Source: Gammaproteobacteria bacterium (lineage in GTDB: Bacteria; Pseudomonadota; Gammaproteobacteria; Pseudomonadales; Azotimanducaceae). Taken from it: 5,670 nt of DNA. The position numbers and the translations under genes were made by a program. The stretch is from the NCBI GenBank assembly GCA_002712135.1, contig PASO01000014.1:53976-59645 (forward strand), given 5' to 3'. The notes below the pieces were generated by a model that saw only the letters and a program-made list of their open reading frames with translations, was not told where the DNA came from and did no database searches. How positions within the stretch are numbered: position 1 is the stretch's first letter; every line of letters starts with the position of its first letter. This document shows, piece by piece, positions 1-5,670 of the stretch.

Positions 1-387
1 TGCGTAAAGCTTTTCATTGCAGTCTCTTACACTTGCCGGCTTGTTGATTATCCTAAGGCCTTTTTGTTCAGCTAATTCAAGGAGATAGGTGGTATAGATA
101 TACTCCATATCGAACGGTGGGTCTTTTCGCAAAAGGACTAGGTCAAGATCTGTGAGTGGTATAGTGGTGGTCCCTAGGACTGAAAACCAATCCGATTCAT
201 CTGTGTATACTCTAATCTCGCGGCATTGTGCGAAAACCTTATCTTGGGTGATGAATATCCCTTGCTGCTGGATTTCGAACAGCTTCCAGCCACGCTTCTG
301 CGCGGCATACATCATGGCCAATGTGCTGTCTTTCTTGGGTTTGATGGACTCCAGAGGGTCCATTACGATGCCGAGTTTAACTGTCAA
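1..387 (-). CDS. gshB: Glutathione synthetase, N-terminal part (cut by left window edge)
   Basis: The minus strand is open for 129 codons from position 387 to the edge. The translation matches the start of bacterial glutathione synthetase: KLGIVMDPL at residues 4-12, then RKDPPFD at about 87-93 and INKPASVRDCNEKLYA at about 114-129. These are hallmark blocks of the GSH-S N-terminal domain. The family is about 316 residues in E. coli, so roughly 40% is present; the ATP-grasp domain lies outside the window. The enzyme joins gamma-glutamylcysteine and glycine using ATP, in the cytoplasm. The start is TTG at 387-385: an in-frame TAG lies two codons upstream, the next ATG would remove the conserved KLGIV strand, and AAGAGG (402-397) sits 9 bases upstream. 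E. coli also has gshB directly after rsmE. Identity is very secure; the start is well supported. Confidence 0.95.
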   Translation of the reverse strand, partial: MTVKLGIVMDPLESIKPKKDSTLAMMYAAQKRGWKLFEIQQQGIFITQDKVFAQCREIRVYTDESDWFSVLGTTTIPLTDLDLVLLRKDPPFDMEYIYTTYLLELAEQKGLRIINKPASVRDCNEKLYA

Positions 388-396
388 GAACTATCG

Positions 397-402
397 CCTC
401 TT
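397..402 (-). promoter_or_regulatory. Ribosome binding site of gshB
   Basis: The minus strand reads AAGAGG, 9 bases before the TTG codon at 387. It is a reasonable Shine-Dalgarno match and helps decide in favour of the TTG start. A 15-base inverted repeat (403-417) abuts its upstream side. Confidence 0.6.
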
Positions 403-417
403 AGCTAACAATTAGCT
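403..417 (-). repeat. Short perfect inverted repeat abutting the gshB ribosome binding site
   Basis: Arms AGCTAA (403-408) and TTAGCT (412-417) are perfectly complementary around a 3-base loop. In a gshB transcript they would form a 6-bp stem directly 5' of the AAGAGG site, without covering it. No U-tract follows, so it is not an intrinsic terminator. It could be a small mRNA hairpin, half of an operator, or chance; the stem is short and AT-rich. Confidence 0.4.
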
Positions 418-586
418 TTGTTTGAGCATACCGATATTGGGAGATAATCCCTAAATGTCGCTGTATATTGTAAACGACTTGGGAATGTATTGTAGTCAAA
501 ATCTCTTTAATTATCTGGTACTTATGGATTTAGTTTAACAATAGTTATATAAAATGCGGTGCAACTCGACGACATTCGTAACGTGC

Positions 587-1303
587 TTATCGGCTGATAT
601 CTCCCCAGCGATACTGCGCTAGCGACATTAGTGTCGCAGGGGCCGTTTCTGCCCGCAGCACTCGCTTGCCAAGTGATACGGAGAGAAATCCGTTAGCTTC
701 AGCATTCTCGATTTCTTCACAGCTTAGGCCACCTTCTGGGCCAACCAATATGCACATGGTTGGGGAGTCGGATTCTAAATCATCCAGCAAGCGCTTTGAC
801 AAGGGATTGGCGACTATTTTGATATTACCTGTGGTCGTAGCTAGCCAATTCGCAATGGTAGAGGCTTTCTTTAACACTGGTAGAGTATTACGACCACATT
901 GTTCACAGCTGGACTGGATCACCCGCTGCCAATGGGCCTCGCCGGGTATTCGGACATTGGTTCTCGAGCTGACTAGCGGCGTTATTTCTGATACACCAAG
1001 TTCCGTTGCCCGGGTTAGCGCTGACTCCATAGCGTGTCGCTTGAGGATACACAATCCAAGTCGTGATGTTAGTCTTGACTCTCTGGATATTGATGCACTG
1101 CTGACAATAGCAATAGATACCTTGAATCGATTGATAGAAGTAATCGTCCCTCGATATTCGTAACCATCACCATTGAAAAAGGTTAGTTCCCCACCTTTCT
1201 TCATTCGCAGCACTCGCAGAAGATGATGCGTAACGTCACTCGGAGGTGTGATGTCATTTCCGACGATTAGTGTATGGTCCCAAAAGAATCGGGGAGTGTG
1301 CAT
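587..1303 (-). CDS. rsmE: 16S rRNA (uracil(1498)-N3)-methyltransferase
   Basis: This 238-residue protein belongs to the RsmE branch of the SPOUT (knotted) methyltransferases, which uses SAM to methylate N3 of U1498 in 16S rRNA of the small subunit. Visible features: an N-terminal PUA-like region with HHLLRVLRMKKG (26-37), CEQCGRN (133-139), then the knot and SAM-binding blocks GPEGGL (188-193) and LGKRVLRAETA (211-221). Length matches the family (243 in E. coli). The reading frame is open further upstream to an ATG at 1402, but those 33 extra residues lie inside metF and resemble nothing in RsmE. The start chosen, ATG at 1303, gives MHTPRFFW, similar to the E. coli MRIPRIYH start. It overlaps the metF stop by one base (TAATG), and no good Shine-Dalgarno is seen, so translational coupling to metF is likely. 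It is probably the third gene of a metK-metF-rsmE operon. Confidence 0.96.
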   Translation of the reverse strand: MHTPRFFWDHTLIVGNDITPPSDVTHHLLRVLRMKKGGELTFFNGDGYEYRGTITSINRFKVSIAIVSSASISRESRLTSRLGLCILKRHAMESALTRATELGVSEITPLVSSRTNVRIPGEAHWQRVIQSSCEQCGRNTLPVLKKASTIANWLATTTGNIKIVANPLSKRLLDDLESDSPTMCILVGPEGGLSCEEIENAEANGFLSVSLGKRVLRAETAPATLMSLAQYRWGDISR

Positions 1304-2124
1304 TACAGGTCCAGATTGCGCCAGATGTGAATCGTTGGTAATGACTGGTTTAGCGTGTAAAAGTGTAGCCCTGGCGCGCCACCTTCCAACAACCGGTGAC
1401 ATAGTTTGGTAACAGCGTCCAGGCCAAAAGCCTTTAGGCTTTCGGGATCATCTTCATAGCTTTCCAGGTGCTTGAGAATCCAGCGAGGGATCTCGGCCCC
1501 GCAATTCTTCGAGAAGCGAACAATCCCCTGGTAATTAGTAATCGGCATAATACCTGGAACGATTGGTATGTTGATATCGAGTGCAGCACAGGCATCGAGA
1601 TAGCGAAAGTATGCGTCCGGATTATAGAAGTATTGTGTAATAGCGCTGTCTGCTCCTGCATCTACCTTGTTTTTAAAGAACATAAGGTCGCTCTCCACAC
1701 TGGTGGATTCAGGGTGGATTTCCGGATAGGCGGCGACATCAATGTGGAAATGATCGCCGGTTTTGTCGCGAATAAAGCTCACCAACTCATTGGCGTACGT
1801 CATTTTGGTCATCTGTCCGGAAGGGATATCACCTCGCAAAGCGACTACCCGCTTGATACCGGCATTTTGGTAATCGTGTAATAGCTGTTCTATCTTTTCA
1901 GGTGGGTCACCGCCAAAAGACAGGTGTGGTGCAACGTTACTTCCTAGTTCATTGATGGTAAGTACGGCCTGTCTGGTACCGTCCTTGGTGGACCCACCCG
2001 CGCCATAGGTAACAGAGAAGAAATCGGGGTGGCATACCTGCAGACGGTCGTGAACCTGAAGGAGTTTCTCAGTAGCTTCGGGACTTCGCGGTGCCGAAAA
2101 TTCGAAACTGAAGTGTCGGTTCAC
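1303..2124 (-). CDS. metF: 5,10-methylenetetrahydrofolate reductase
   Basis: This 273-residue cytoplasmic flavoenzyme (TIM barrel, FAD) reduces 5,10-methylene-THF to 5-methyl-THF, the methyl donor for methionine synthesis. Seen: FSFEF with Glu8, matching E. coli catalytic Glu28; [10 protein letters not shown] (35-44); APHLSF (65-70); VALRGDIP (94-101) with Asp99, matching E. coli Asp120; [10 protein letters not shown] (131-140); [14 protein letters not shown] (154-167); PGIMPI (190-195); and HFYTLN (254-259). It is about 20 residues shorter than E. coli MetF (296) because the N-terminal helix before SFEF is missing; the barrel itself looks complete. The start is GTG at 2124, forming a four-base GTGA overlap with the metK stop. 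No strong Shine-Dalgarno is visible, which fits coupling to metK translation. The stop TAA overlaps the rsmE ATG. Many gammaproteobacteria place metF after ahcY; no ahcY is present here. Confidence 0.97.
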   Translation of the reverse strand: MNRHFSFEFSAPRSPEATEKLLQVHDRLQVCHPDFFSVTYGAGGSTKDGTRQAVLTINELGSNVAPHLSFGGDPPEKIEQLLHDYQNAGIKRVVALRGDIPSGQMTKMTYANELVSFIRDKTGDHFHIDVAAYPEIHPESTSVESDLMFFKNKVDAGADSAITQYFYNPDAYFRYLDACAALDINIPIVPGIMPITNYQGIVRFSKNCGAEIPRWILKHLESYEDDPESLKAFGLDAVTKLCHRLLEGGAPGLHFYTLNQSLPTIHIWRNLDL

Positions 2125-3278
2125 AAAGCTGCCCGCAAGTCGTCTGCTTTGTCCGTTTTTTCCCAGGTGAAATCAGCTTCTTCTCGGCCAAAATGACCAT
2201 AGGCAGCAGTTTGTTGATATATCGGGCGCTTAAGGTTAAGCATATCGATCAGGCCTTTTGGTCGCAGATCGAAGTGTTCGCGGACCAGGGCTTCTATTTC
2301 CGACTCTGGCAGATTCCCAGTACCGAAAGTATCGACACTGATTGATGTTGGCTCCGCTACACCGATGGCATAGGAGACCTGAATTTCACACTTGCTGGCG
2401 AGACCTGCTGCAACGATATTCTTGGCGACGTAGCGGCCGGCGTAGGCGGCGCTGCGGTCTACCTTGGATGGATCCTTACCAGAGAACGCGCCTCCGCCAT
2501 GCCGGGCCATGCCACCGTAGGTGTCTACGATGATTTTTCGACCCGTCAGGCCGCAATCACCAACTGGCCCACCAATCACGAAATTGCCGGTTGGATTGAT
2601 AAAGTATTTGGTACCTTCATGAAGCCAGTTCGAAGGCAGAATAGGTTTAATAATTTCTTCCATTACTGCCTCACGCAGGTCGTCCAGGCTCACATCGGGG
2701 TCATGCTGCGTGGACAATACGACAGCATCGATACCCACCGGCGTTCCATTTGCGTCGTATCTGAAGGAAATCTGACTCTTGGCATCGGGTCGCAGAAAAC
2801 TCAGCTTCCTTTGATTTCTGACGTCGGACTGTTGCTTAACTAATCGATGAGCATAGGTAATGGGCGCGGGCATTAAAACATCGGTTTCGTCGGTGGCGTA
2901 ACCGAACATCAGCCCTTGATCACCTGCTCCCTGTTCATGATTTTCTCTTTCATCAACACCCATGGCGATATCGGGTGACTGTTTGCCGATTGCGTTAATG
3001 ATGGCGCAGGACTCGCCATCGAAACCAACATCGGAACTTGAGTAACCTATATCCAAAACAACCTGTCGGCAGAGTTTCTCAAAGTCGATATTTGCACTTG
3101 TGGTAATTTCCCCTGCGAGCACAACCATTCCCGTTTTAACCAGGGTTTCACACGCGACCCGGGCACCTTTGTCCTCCGCTATGATGGCATCAAGCACCGC
3201 ATCGGAGATTTGGTCAGCCATCTTGTCCGGGTGACCCTCAGAAACCGACTCGGAGGTAAAAGTTGTATTGACTGCCAT
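2121..3278 (-). CDS. metK: S-adenosylmethionine synthetase (methionine adenosyltransferase)
   Basis: This 385-residue protein makes SAM from methionine and ATP, releasing phosphate and pyrophosphate. E. coli MetK has 384 residues and the two match over their length. Seen: [13 protein letters not shown] (7-19), with His16 at the position of E. coli catalytic His14; the signature GAGDQG (117-122); LRPDAKSQ (162-169); FINPTG (226-231); [11 protein letters not shown] (246-256); the second signature GGGAFSGKD (261-269); and AAYGHFG (358-364) near the C-terminus. The active enzyme is normally a homotetramer with Mg2+ and K+. The start is ATG at 3278, giving the typical [15 protein letters not shown]. 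No clear Shine-Dalgarno lies in the usual place. It is first in a leftward operon; its TGA stop overlaps the GTG start of metF. Transcription must begin in the region divergent from tkt. Confidence 0.98.
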   Translation of the reverse strand: MAVNTTFTSESVSEGHPDKMADQISDAVLDAIIAEDKGARVACETLVKTGMVVLAGEITTSANIDFEKLCRQVVLDIGYSSSDVGFDGESCAIINAIGKQSPDIAMGVDERENHEQGAGDQGLMFGYATDETDVLMPAPITYAHRLVKQQSDVRNQRKLSFLRPDAKSQISFRYDANGTPVGIDAVVLSTQHDPDVSLDDLREAVMEEIIKPILPSNWLHEGTKYFINPTGNFVIGGPVGDCGLTGRKIIVDTYGGMARHGGGAFSGKDPSKVDRSAAYAGRYVAKNIVAAGLASKCEIQVSYAIGVAEPTSISVDTFGTGNLPESEIEALVREHFDLRPKGLIDMLNLKRPIYQQTAAYGHFGREEADFTWEKTDKADDLRAAL

Positions 3279-3300
3279 GGTTAAGAACCGAATTTTGTTT

Positions 3301-3350
3301 GGGCGGCAATTCTACTAGTTCAGCCTCCCTATGCCCAGAAAACGGGCTGA
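3301..3350 (-). promoter_or_regulatory. metK 5' leader segment with mutually exclusive hairpins
   Basis: On the metK sense strand, TCAGCC (3350-3345) can pair perfectly with GGCTGA (3325-3320) across a 19-base loop. The overlapping GGGAGGC (3329-3323) can instead pair with GCCGCCC (3307-3301) with one A-G mismatch across a 15-base loop. The smaller pairing GCCC (3347-3344) with GGGC (3336-3333) is also possible. Competing stems shortly before a SAM synthetase gene suggest leader control. No U-tract follows, so a terminator is not supported. Assignment as regulatory is inference from complementarity alone. Confidence 0.25.
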
Positions 3351-3362
3351 GATTCGCTTAAG

Positions 3363-3386
3363 TTGATAAACAATGGCATTCATCAA
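3363..3386. repeat. Imperfect inverted repeat, possible operator
   Basis: Left arm TTGATAAA (3363-3370) and right arm TTCATCAA (3379-3386) are complementary at 7 of 8 positions around an 8-base spacer. The spacer overlaps a small palindrome AATG-G-CATT (3372-3380). The 24-bp size and dyad symmetry suit a site for a dimeric regulator, and the position could affect either divergent gene. I do not recognise the motif as that of a named regulator. Confidence 0.35.
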
Positions 3387-3396
3387 GAGAAGTCCG

Positions 3397-3425
3397 TTGA
3401 TGATTGAAGTGTGCTAAGAGAGAAT
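3397..3425 (+). promoter_or_regulatory. Candidate sigma-70 promoter of tkt
   Basis: TTGATG (3397-3402; 4 of 6 with TTGACA) and GAGAAT (3420-3425; 4 of 6 with TATAAT) are separated by 17 bp. Transcription would begin near 3432 and leave a leader of about 25 bases that includes the ribosome binding site. The match is mediocre and made by eye. Confidence 0.3.
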
Positions 3426-3440
3426 ACCCGCGTCCCCCGA

Positions 3441-3445
3441 GAGGA
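3441..3445 (+). promoter_or_regulatory. Ribosome binding site of tkt
   Basis: GAGGA lies 11 bases before the ATG at 3457, slightly farther than ideal. It supports this start, which also puts His26 in the expected place of the protein. Confidence 0.55.
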
Positions 3446-3456
3446 TTGATTAGCTC

Positions 3457-5445
3457 ATGATTTCAAGGCAAGAAAAAGCGGATGCCATTCGCGCGCTTAC
3501 TATGGATGCCGTCCAGAAAGCGAACTCAGGACACCCCGGCGCCCCTATGGGAATGGCGGACATAGCGGAAGTGGTATGGACGGATTTTCTTAAACACAAT
3601 CCGGCTAACCCGGATTGGTACAACCGTGACCGGTTTGTGTTGTCGAATGGCCATGGTTCGATGTTGCTCTATTCGTTGCTGTACCTTTCGGGCTATGACG
3701 TTTCCATCGATGATATTAAGGCCTTCAGGCAGTTGGGATCAAAGACGCCCGGTCATCCGGAGTACGGTGACACGCCGGGGGTTGAAACGACGACTGGTCC
3801 TCTCGGTCAGGGTTTAGCTAATGCCGTTGGTATGGCGCTCGCGGAGAAGGTTTTGGCGGCGCGCTTTAATCAGGATGATTACGTTGTTGTGGATCACCAC
3901 ACCTATGTTTTTGTGGGAGATGGATGTCTGATGGAGGGGGTGTCTCACGAGGCGGCTTCTCTCGCCGGAGTGCAAAAACTTGGAAAGCTTATTTGCCTCT
4001 ACGACGACAACGGCATTTCTATTGATGGCGAAGTTAAGGATTGGTTCGCTGATGATACGGCTAAGCGATTTGAGGCCTACGGTTGGCATGTGGTTGACGG
4101 TGTCGATGGACATGATGCCGAAGCGATTGCGGCGGCGGTCAATCAAGCTAAGGCCTCACCATTGCCCAGCTTGATATGCTGTAAGACTACGATTGGATAC
4201 GGTGCGCCTACTAAGGCAGGCACGTCTTCTGCTCACGGTTCTCCGTTGGGTGATGACGAGATATCTGGCACCAGAGGAAACTTGGATTGGAAGTTTGATC
4301 CATTTGAGATTCCTGACGAATATAAAGAGGCATGGGATTGTCGACAGAAGGGGGCAGAGAGCGAAAGCAATTGGCGTCAGCAGTTTGCGGAATACGCGCC
4401 AAATTTCCCGGAACTGGCAGCAGAATTTGAGCGATCCATGGCGGGGGAGCTTCCCGATACCTGGGAATCGCGAATGGCTGAGCTGTTGCGGGAGACGGCG
4501 GAGAGTGCCGAGAGTAAAGCATCTCGTAATGCCAGCGGCGATGTTATCGGTGTGATTGCATCGTTATTGCCGGAACTACTTGGCGGCTCTGCTGATCTTA
4601 CCGGATCCAATTGCACCGTCTGGGATAACGCGCAGCCCATTGCGGATTCCTCACCCGGTGGAAACTATTTTTACTACGGCGTCAGGGAATTTGGCATGAC
4701 GGCGATATGCAATGGCATCGCACTACATGGAGGCTTAATTCCGTTCTCGGGTACTTTCCTTACGTTTATGGAGTACGGTAGAAATGCCGTCCGGATGTCA
4801 GCGCTTATGGGTATTCGCAATATCCTGGTTTATACCCATGACTCGATCGGTCAGGGGGAGGATGGTCCGACGCATCAGCCTGTAGAACAGCTATCGAATC
4901 TAAGAGCAACACCCAATATGTCCACATGGAGGCCATGCGATACGGTCGAGACTGTTGTGGCCTGGAAAGCGGCGATTGAAAGACAATTCGGACCGAGCGC
5001 ACTGGTCTTTTCTCGGCAGGGTTTGCCCTGTCAGACCAGAGATGAGACCCAGCTCAATAACGTTGCAAGGGGGGCTTATGTATTGCGGGATGCAGAAGAC
5101 CCGGTCGCAATAATCTTAGCGACGGGTTCTGAGGTTGAAATTGCTGTCCAGGCCTATGATGAACTTAGCAGTGAAGGGGTGGCAGTCCGGGTGGTTTCTA
5201 TGCCCTCTGCTGACGTGTTTGAAGCGCAGGATTTGGGGTACCGTGATTCGGTGCTACCGCCTTCTGTTCGTAGTCGTTTGGCGGTAGAAGCTGCGCATCC
5301 TGACTACTGGCGTAAATGGGTTGGATTGGACGGAGACGTTATCGGATTACCAAGTTTCGGTGCTTCTGGTCCAGGTGCGCAGGTGTTTGAACACTTTGGA
5401 TTTACTTCAGGAGCGGTAGCAGCTGCTGTGCGAGAGATGATCTGA
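3457..5445 (+). CDS. tkt: Transketolase
   Basis: This 662-residue ThDP-dependent enzyme moves two-carbon ketol units between sugar phosphates in the non-oxidative pentose phosphate pathway. E. coli TktA has 663 residues and the numbering stays nearly in register. Visible active-site features: His26 (SGHPGAPMG), His66 (SNGHGSML), His100 (TPGHPE), the ThDP/metal motif GDG at 154-156 with Asn185 (YDDNG), His260 (SAHGSPLG), Glu411 (VREFGMTA) that activates ThDP, His473 (GPTHQPVEQ) and Arg520 (FSRQ). The pyrimidine-binding domain starts near residue 355 ([10 protein letters not shown]), and the C-terminal domain includes ATGSEVEIA (555-563). No key residue is missing. The ATG at 3457 has GAGGA 11 bases upstream and gives the usual N-terminus. 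The pgk start lies four bases after the TGA, so the two genes are very likely co-transcribed. The symbol could equally be tktA. Confidence 0.98.
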   Translation: MISRQEKADAIRALTMDAVQKANSGHPGAPMGMADIAEVVWTDFLKHNPANPDWYNRDRFVLSNGHGSMLLYSLLYLSGYDVSIDDIKAFRQLGSKTPGHPEYGDTPGVETTTGPLGQGLANAVGMALAEKVLAARFNQDDYVVVDHHTYVFVGDGCLMEGVSHEAASLAGVQKLGKLICLYDDNGISIDGEVKDWFADDTAKRFEAYGWHVVDGVDGHDAEAIAAAVNQAKASPLPSLICCKTTIGYGAPTKAGTSSAHGSPLGDDEISGTRGNLDWKFDPFEIPDEYKEAWDCRQKGAESESNWRQQFAEYAPNFPELAAEFERSMAGELPDTWESRMAELLRETAESAESKASRNASGDVIGVIASLLPELLGGSADLTGSNCTVWDNAQPIADSSPGGNYFYYGVREFGMTAICNGIALHGGLIPFSGTFLTFMEYGRNAVRMSALMGIRNILVYTHDSIGQGEDGPTHQPVEQLSNLRATPNMSTWRPCDTVETVVAWKAAIERQFGPSALVFSRQGLPCQTRDETQLNNVARGAYVLRDAEDPVAIILATGSEVEIAVQAYDELSSEGVAVRVVSMPSADVFEAQDLGYRDSVLPPSVRSRLAVEAAHPDYWRKWVGLDGDVIGLPSFGASGPGAQVFEHFGFTSGAVAAAVREMI

Positions 5446-5449
5446 ATCG

Positions 5450-5670
5450 ATGGCGGTAACGGATTTTCTAAGTCTTGATATAAAAGACAAGCGCGTCCTT
5501 ATACGAGAAGATCTTAACGTTCCTATAACTGACGCACGGGTTAGCAGTGACGCTCGGCTAATAGCAGCAATGCCGACAATTCAGCACGCGGTGTCTGGTG
5601 GTGCGAAGGTGATGGTAATGTCACATCTGGGACGACCCGAGGAAGGTATTCCCATGGGAGAACAACCAGA
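5450..5670 (+). CDS. pgk: Phosphoglycerate kinase, N-terminal part (cut by right window edge)
   Basis: The plus strand is open from the ATG at 5450 to the edge, 73 full codons plus two bases. The product matches the phosphoglycerate kinase N-terminus: [12 protein letters not shown] (14-25), the substrate-binding stretch with Arg19, Asp21 and Asn23; then [12 protein letters not shown] (33-44), [13 protein letters not shown] (51-63) with the conserved His59-Leu-Gly-Arg, and the start of the EG turn. The enzyme transfers phosphate between 1,3-bisphosphoglycerate and ADP in glycolysis. Full family length is about 390 residues, so under a fifth is here. An in-frame TGA at 5438 fixes this as the first ATG. 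Only four bases separate it from the tkt stop and no strong Shine-Dalgarno is visible; purine-rich GAGAG inside the tkt end may serve, or translation may be coupled. The epd gene found between tkt and pgk in many gammaproteobacteria is absent. Confidence 0.96.
   Translation, partial: MAVTDFLSLDIKDKRVLIREDLNVPITDARVSSDARLIAAMPTIQHAVSGGAKVMVMSHLGRPEEGIPMGEQP

Larger units (their letters stand above)
388..586 (-). promoter_or_regulatory. AT-rich rsmE-gshB gap, likely gshB promoter/leader
   Basis: This 199-bp gap lies between the rsmE stop and the gshB start and is visibly richer in A and T than the genes. Minus-strand promoter-like hexamers exist but none is well paired: TTTACA (474-469) with GATTAT (449-444) at 19-bp spacing, and TTGACT (499-494) with TACAAT (472-467) at 21 bp. 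No GC-rich hairpin plus U-tract is seen after rsmE, so read-through into gshB is also possible. No convincing gene or RNA lies here. That gshB has its own promoter is inferred from the gap length and composition. Confidence 0.3.
3279..3456. promoter_or_regulatory. Divergent metK/tkt promoter region
   Basis: This 178-bp non-coding region separates the two start codons, so it must hold the leftward metK promoter and probably the rightward tkt promoter. It contains an imperfect inverted repeat built on TTGAT (3363-3386), further TTGAT copies at 3397 and 3446, and a GC-rich patch on the metK side (3301-3350) able to form alternative hairpins. No MetJ-box (AGACGTCT) array and no SAM or SAH riboswitch consensus that I know could be recognised. 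A good metK -10/-35 pair was not found by eye. Confidence 0.6.

Noticed and set aside
152..415. Plus-strand open frames of 87 and 60 codons
   Set aside because: They are antisense to the gshB fragment, whose minus-strand translation is a clear glutathione synthetase.
439..452. GGGA-GATAA-TCCC hairpin between rsmE and gshB as a terminator
   Set aside because: The stem is only 4 bp and no U-tract follows on either strand.
485..538. 17-codon plus-strand ORF in the rsmE-gshB gap
   Set aside because: Very short, no properly spaced ribosome binding site, and in an AT-rich stretch where such frames arise by chance.
666..1163. 165-codon open frame on the plus strand
   Set aside because: It is antisense to rsmE, has no recognisable protein features, and is explained by the codon pattern of the real gene.
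1304..1402. Longer RsmE of 271 residues starting at an ATG at 1402
   Set aside because: The 33 extra residues lie wholly inside metF, look unlike any RsmE N-terminus, and would make the protein longer than the family. The ATG at 1303 gives the typical start and length.
3315..3383. 22-codon leader ORF upstream of metK on the minus strand
   Set aside because: It overlaps the hairpin patch and so resembles an attenuator peptide, but it has no convincing ribosome binding site and no run of methionine codons beyond its start.
3814..4146. 110-codon minus-strand frame inside tkt
   Set aside because: It is a shadow of tkt; the opposite strand carries conserved transketolase motifs throughout.
5441..5454. 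Cra/FruR-like string TGAATCGATGGC at the tkt-pgk junction
   Set aside because: Only the left half resembles a Cra site; it is formed by the stop and start codons and lies inside the operon rather than at a promoter.

Overview
This window is ordinary housekeeping chromosome from a gammaproteobacterium. The encoded proteins resemble their Escherichia coli and Pseudomonas counterparts along their full length. The gene pairs also fit that class: rsmE next to gshB, and metK close to tkt-pgk. Base composition looks near balanced. Nothing seen allows a call at genus level. No mobile element, CRISPR array, tRNA or rRNA was seen, and no gene looks foreign.

Layout: two gene groups diverge from a 178-bp region at 3279-3456. 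Leftward (minus strand) run metK (SAM synthetase), metF (methylenetetrahydrofolate reductase) and rsmE (16S rRNA m3U1498 methyltransferase). These are packed so tightly that each stop codon overlaps the next start (GTGA at metK/metF, TAATG at metF/rsmE). After a 199-bp AT-rich gap comes the 5' part of gshB (glutathione synthetase), which leaves the window at its left edge. This gshB fragment starts with TTG and has no stop in the window, so an ATG-based gene call would miss it. Rightward (plus strand) run tkt (transketolase) and, four bases after its stop, the first 73 codons of pgk (phosphoglycerate kinase), cut by the right edge.

How the genes fit together: MetF makes 5-methyl-THF for methionine synthesis, MetK turns methionine into S-adenosylmethionine, and RsmE uses SAM to modify the ribosome. 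GshB belongs to thiol metabolism, which draws on the same sulfur amino acid pool. The tkt-pgk arm is central carbon metabolism (pentose phosphate pathway and lower glycolysis).

No undescribed system was found. The points most worth a second look are non-coding: possible alternative hairpins in the metK leader, an inverted TTGAT repeat in the divergent promoter region, and a small stem-loop touching the gshB ribosome binding site. All of these are inferences from short motifs.
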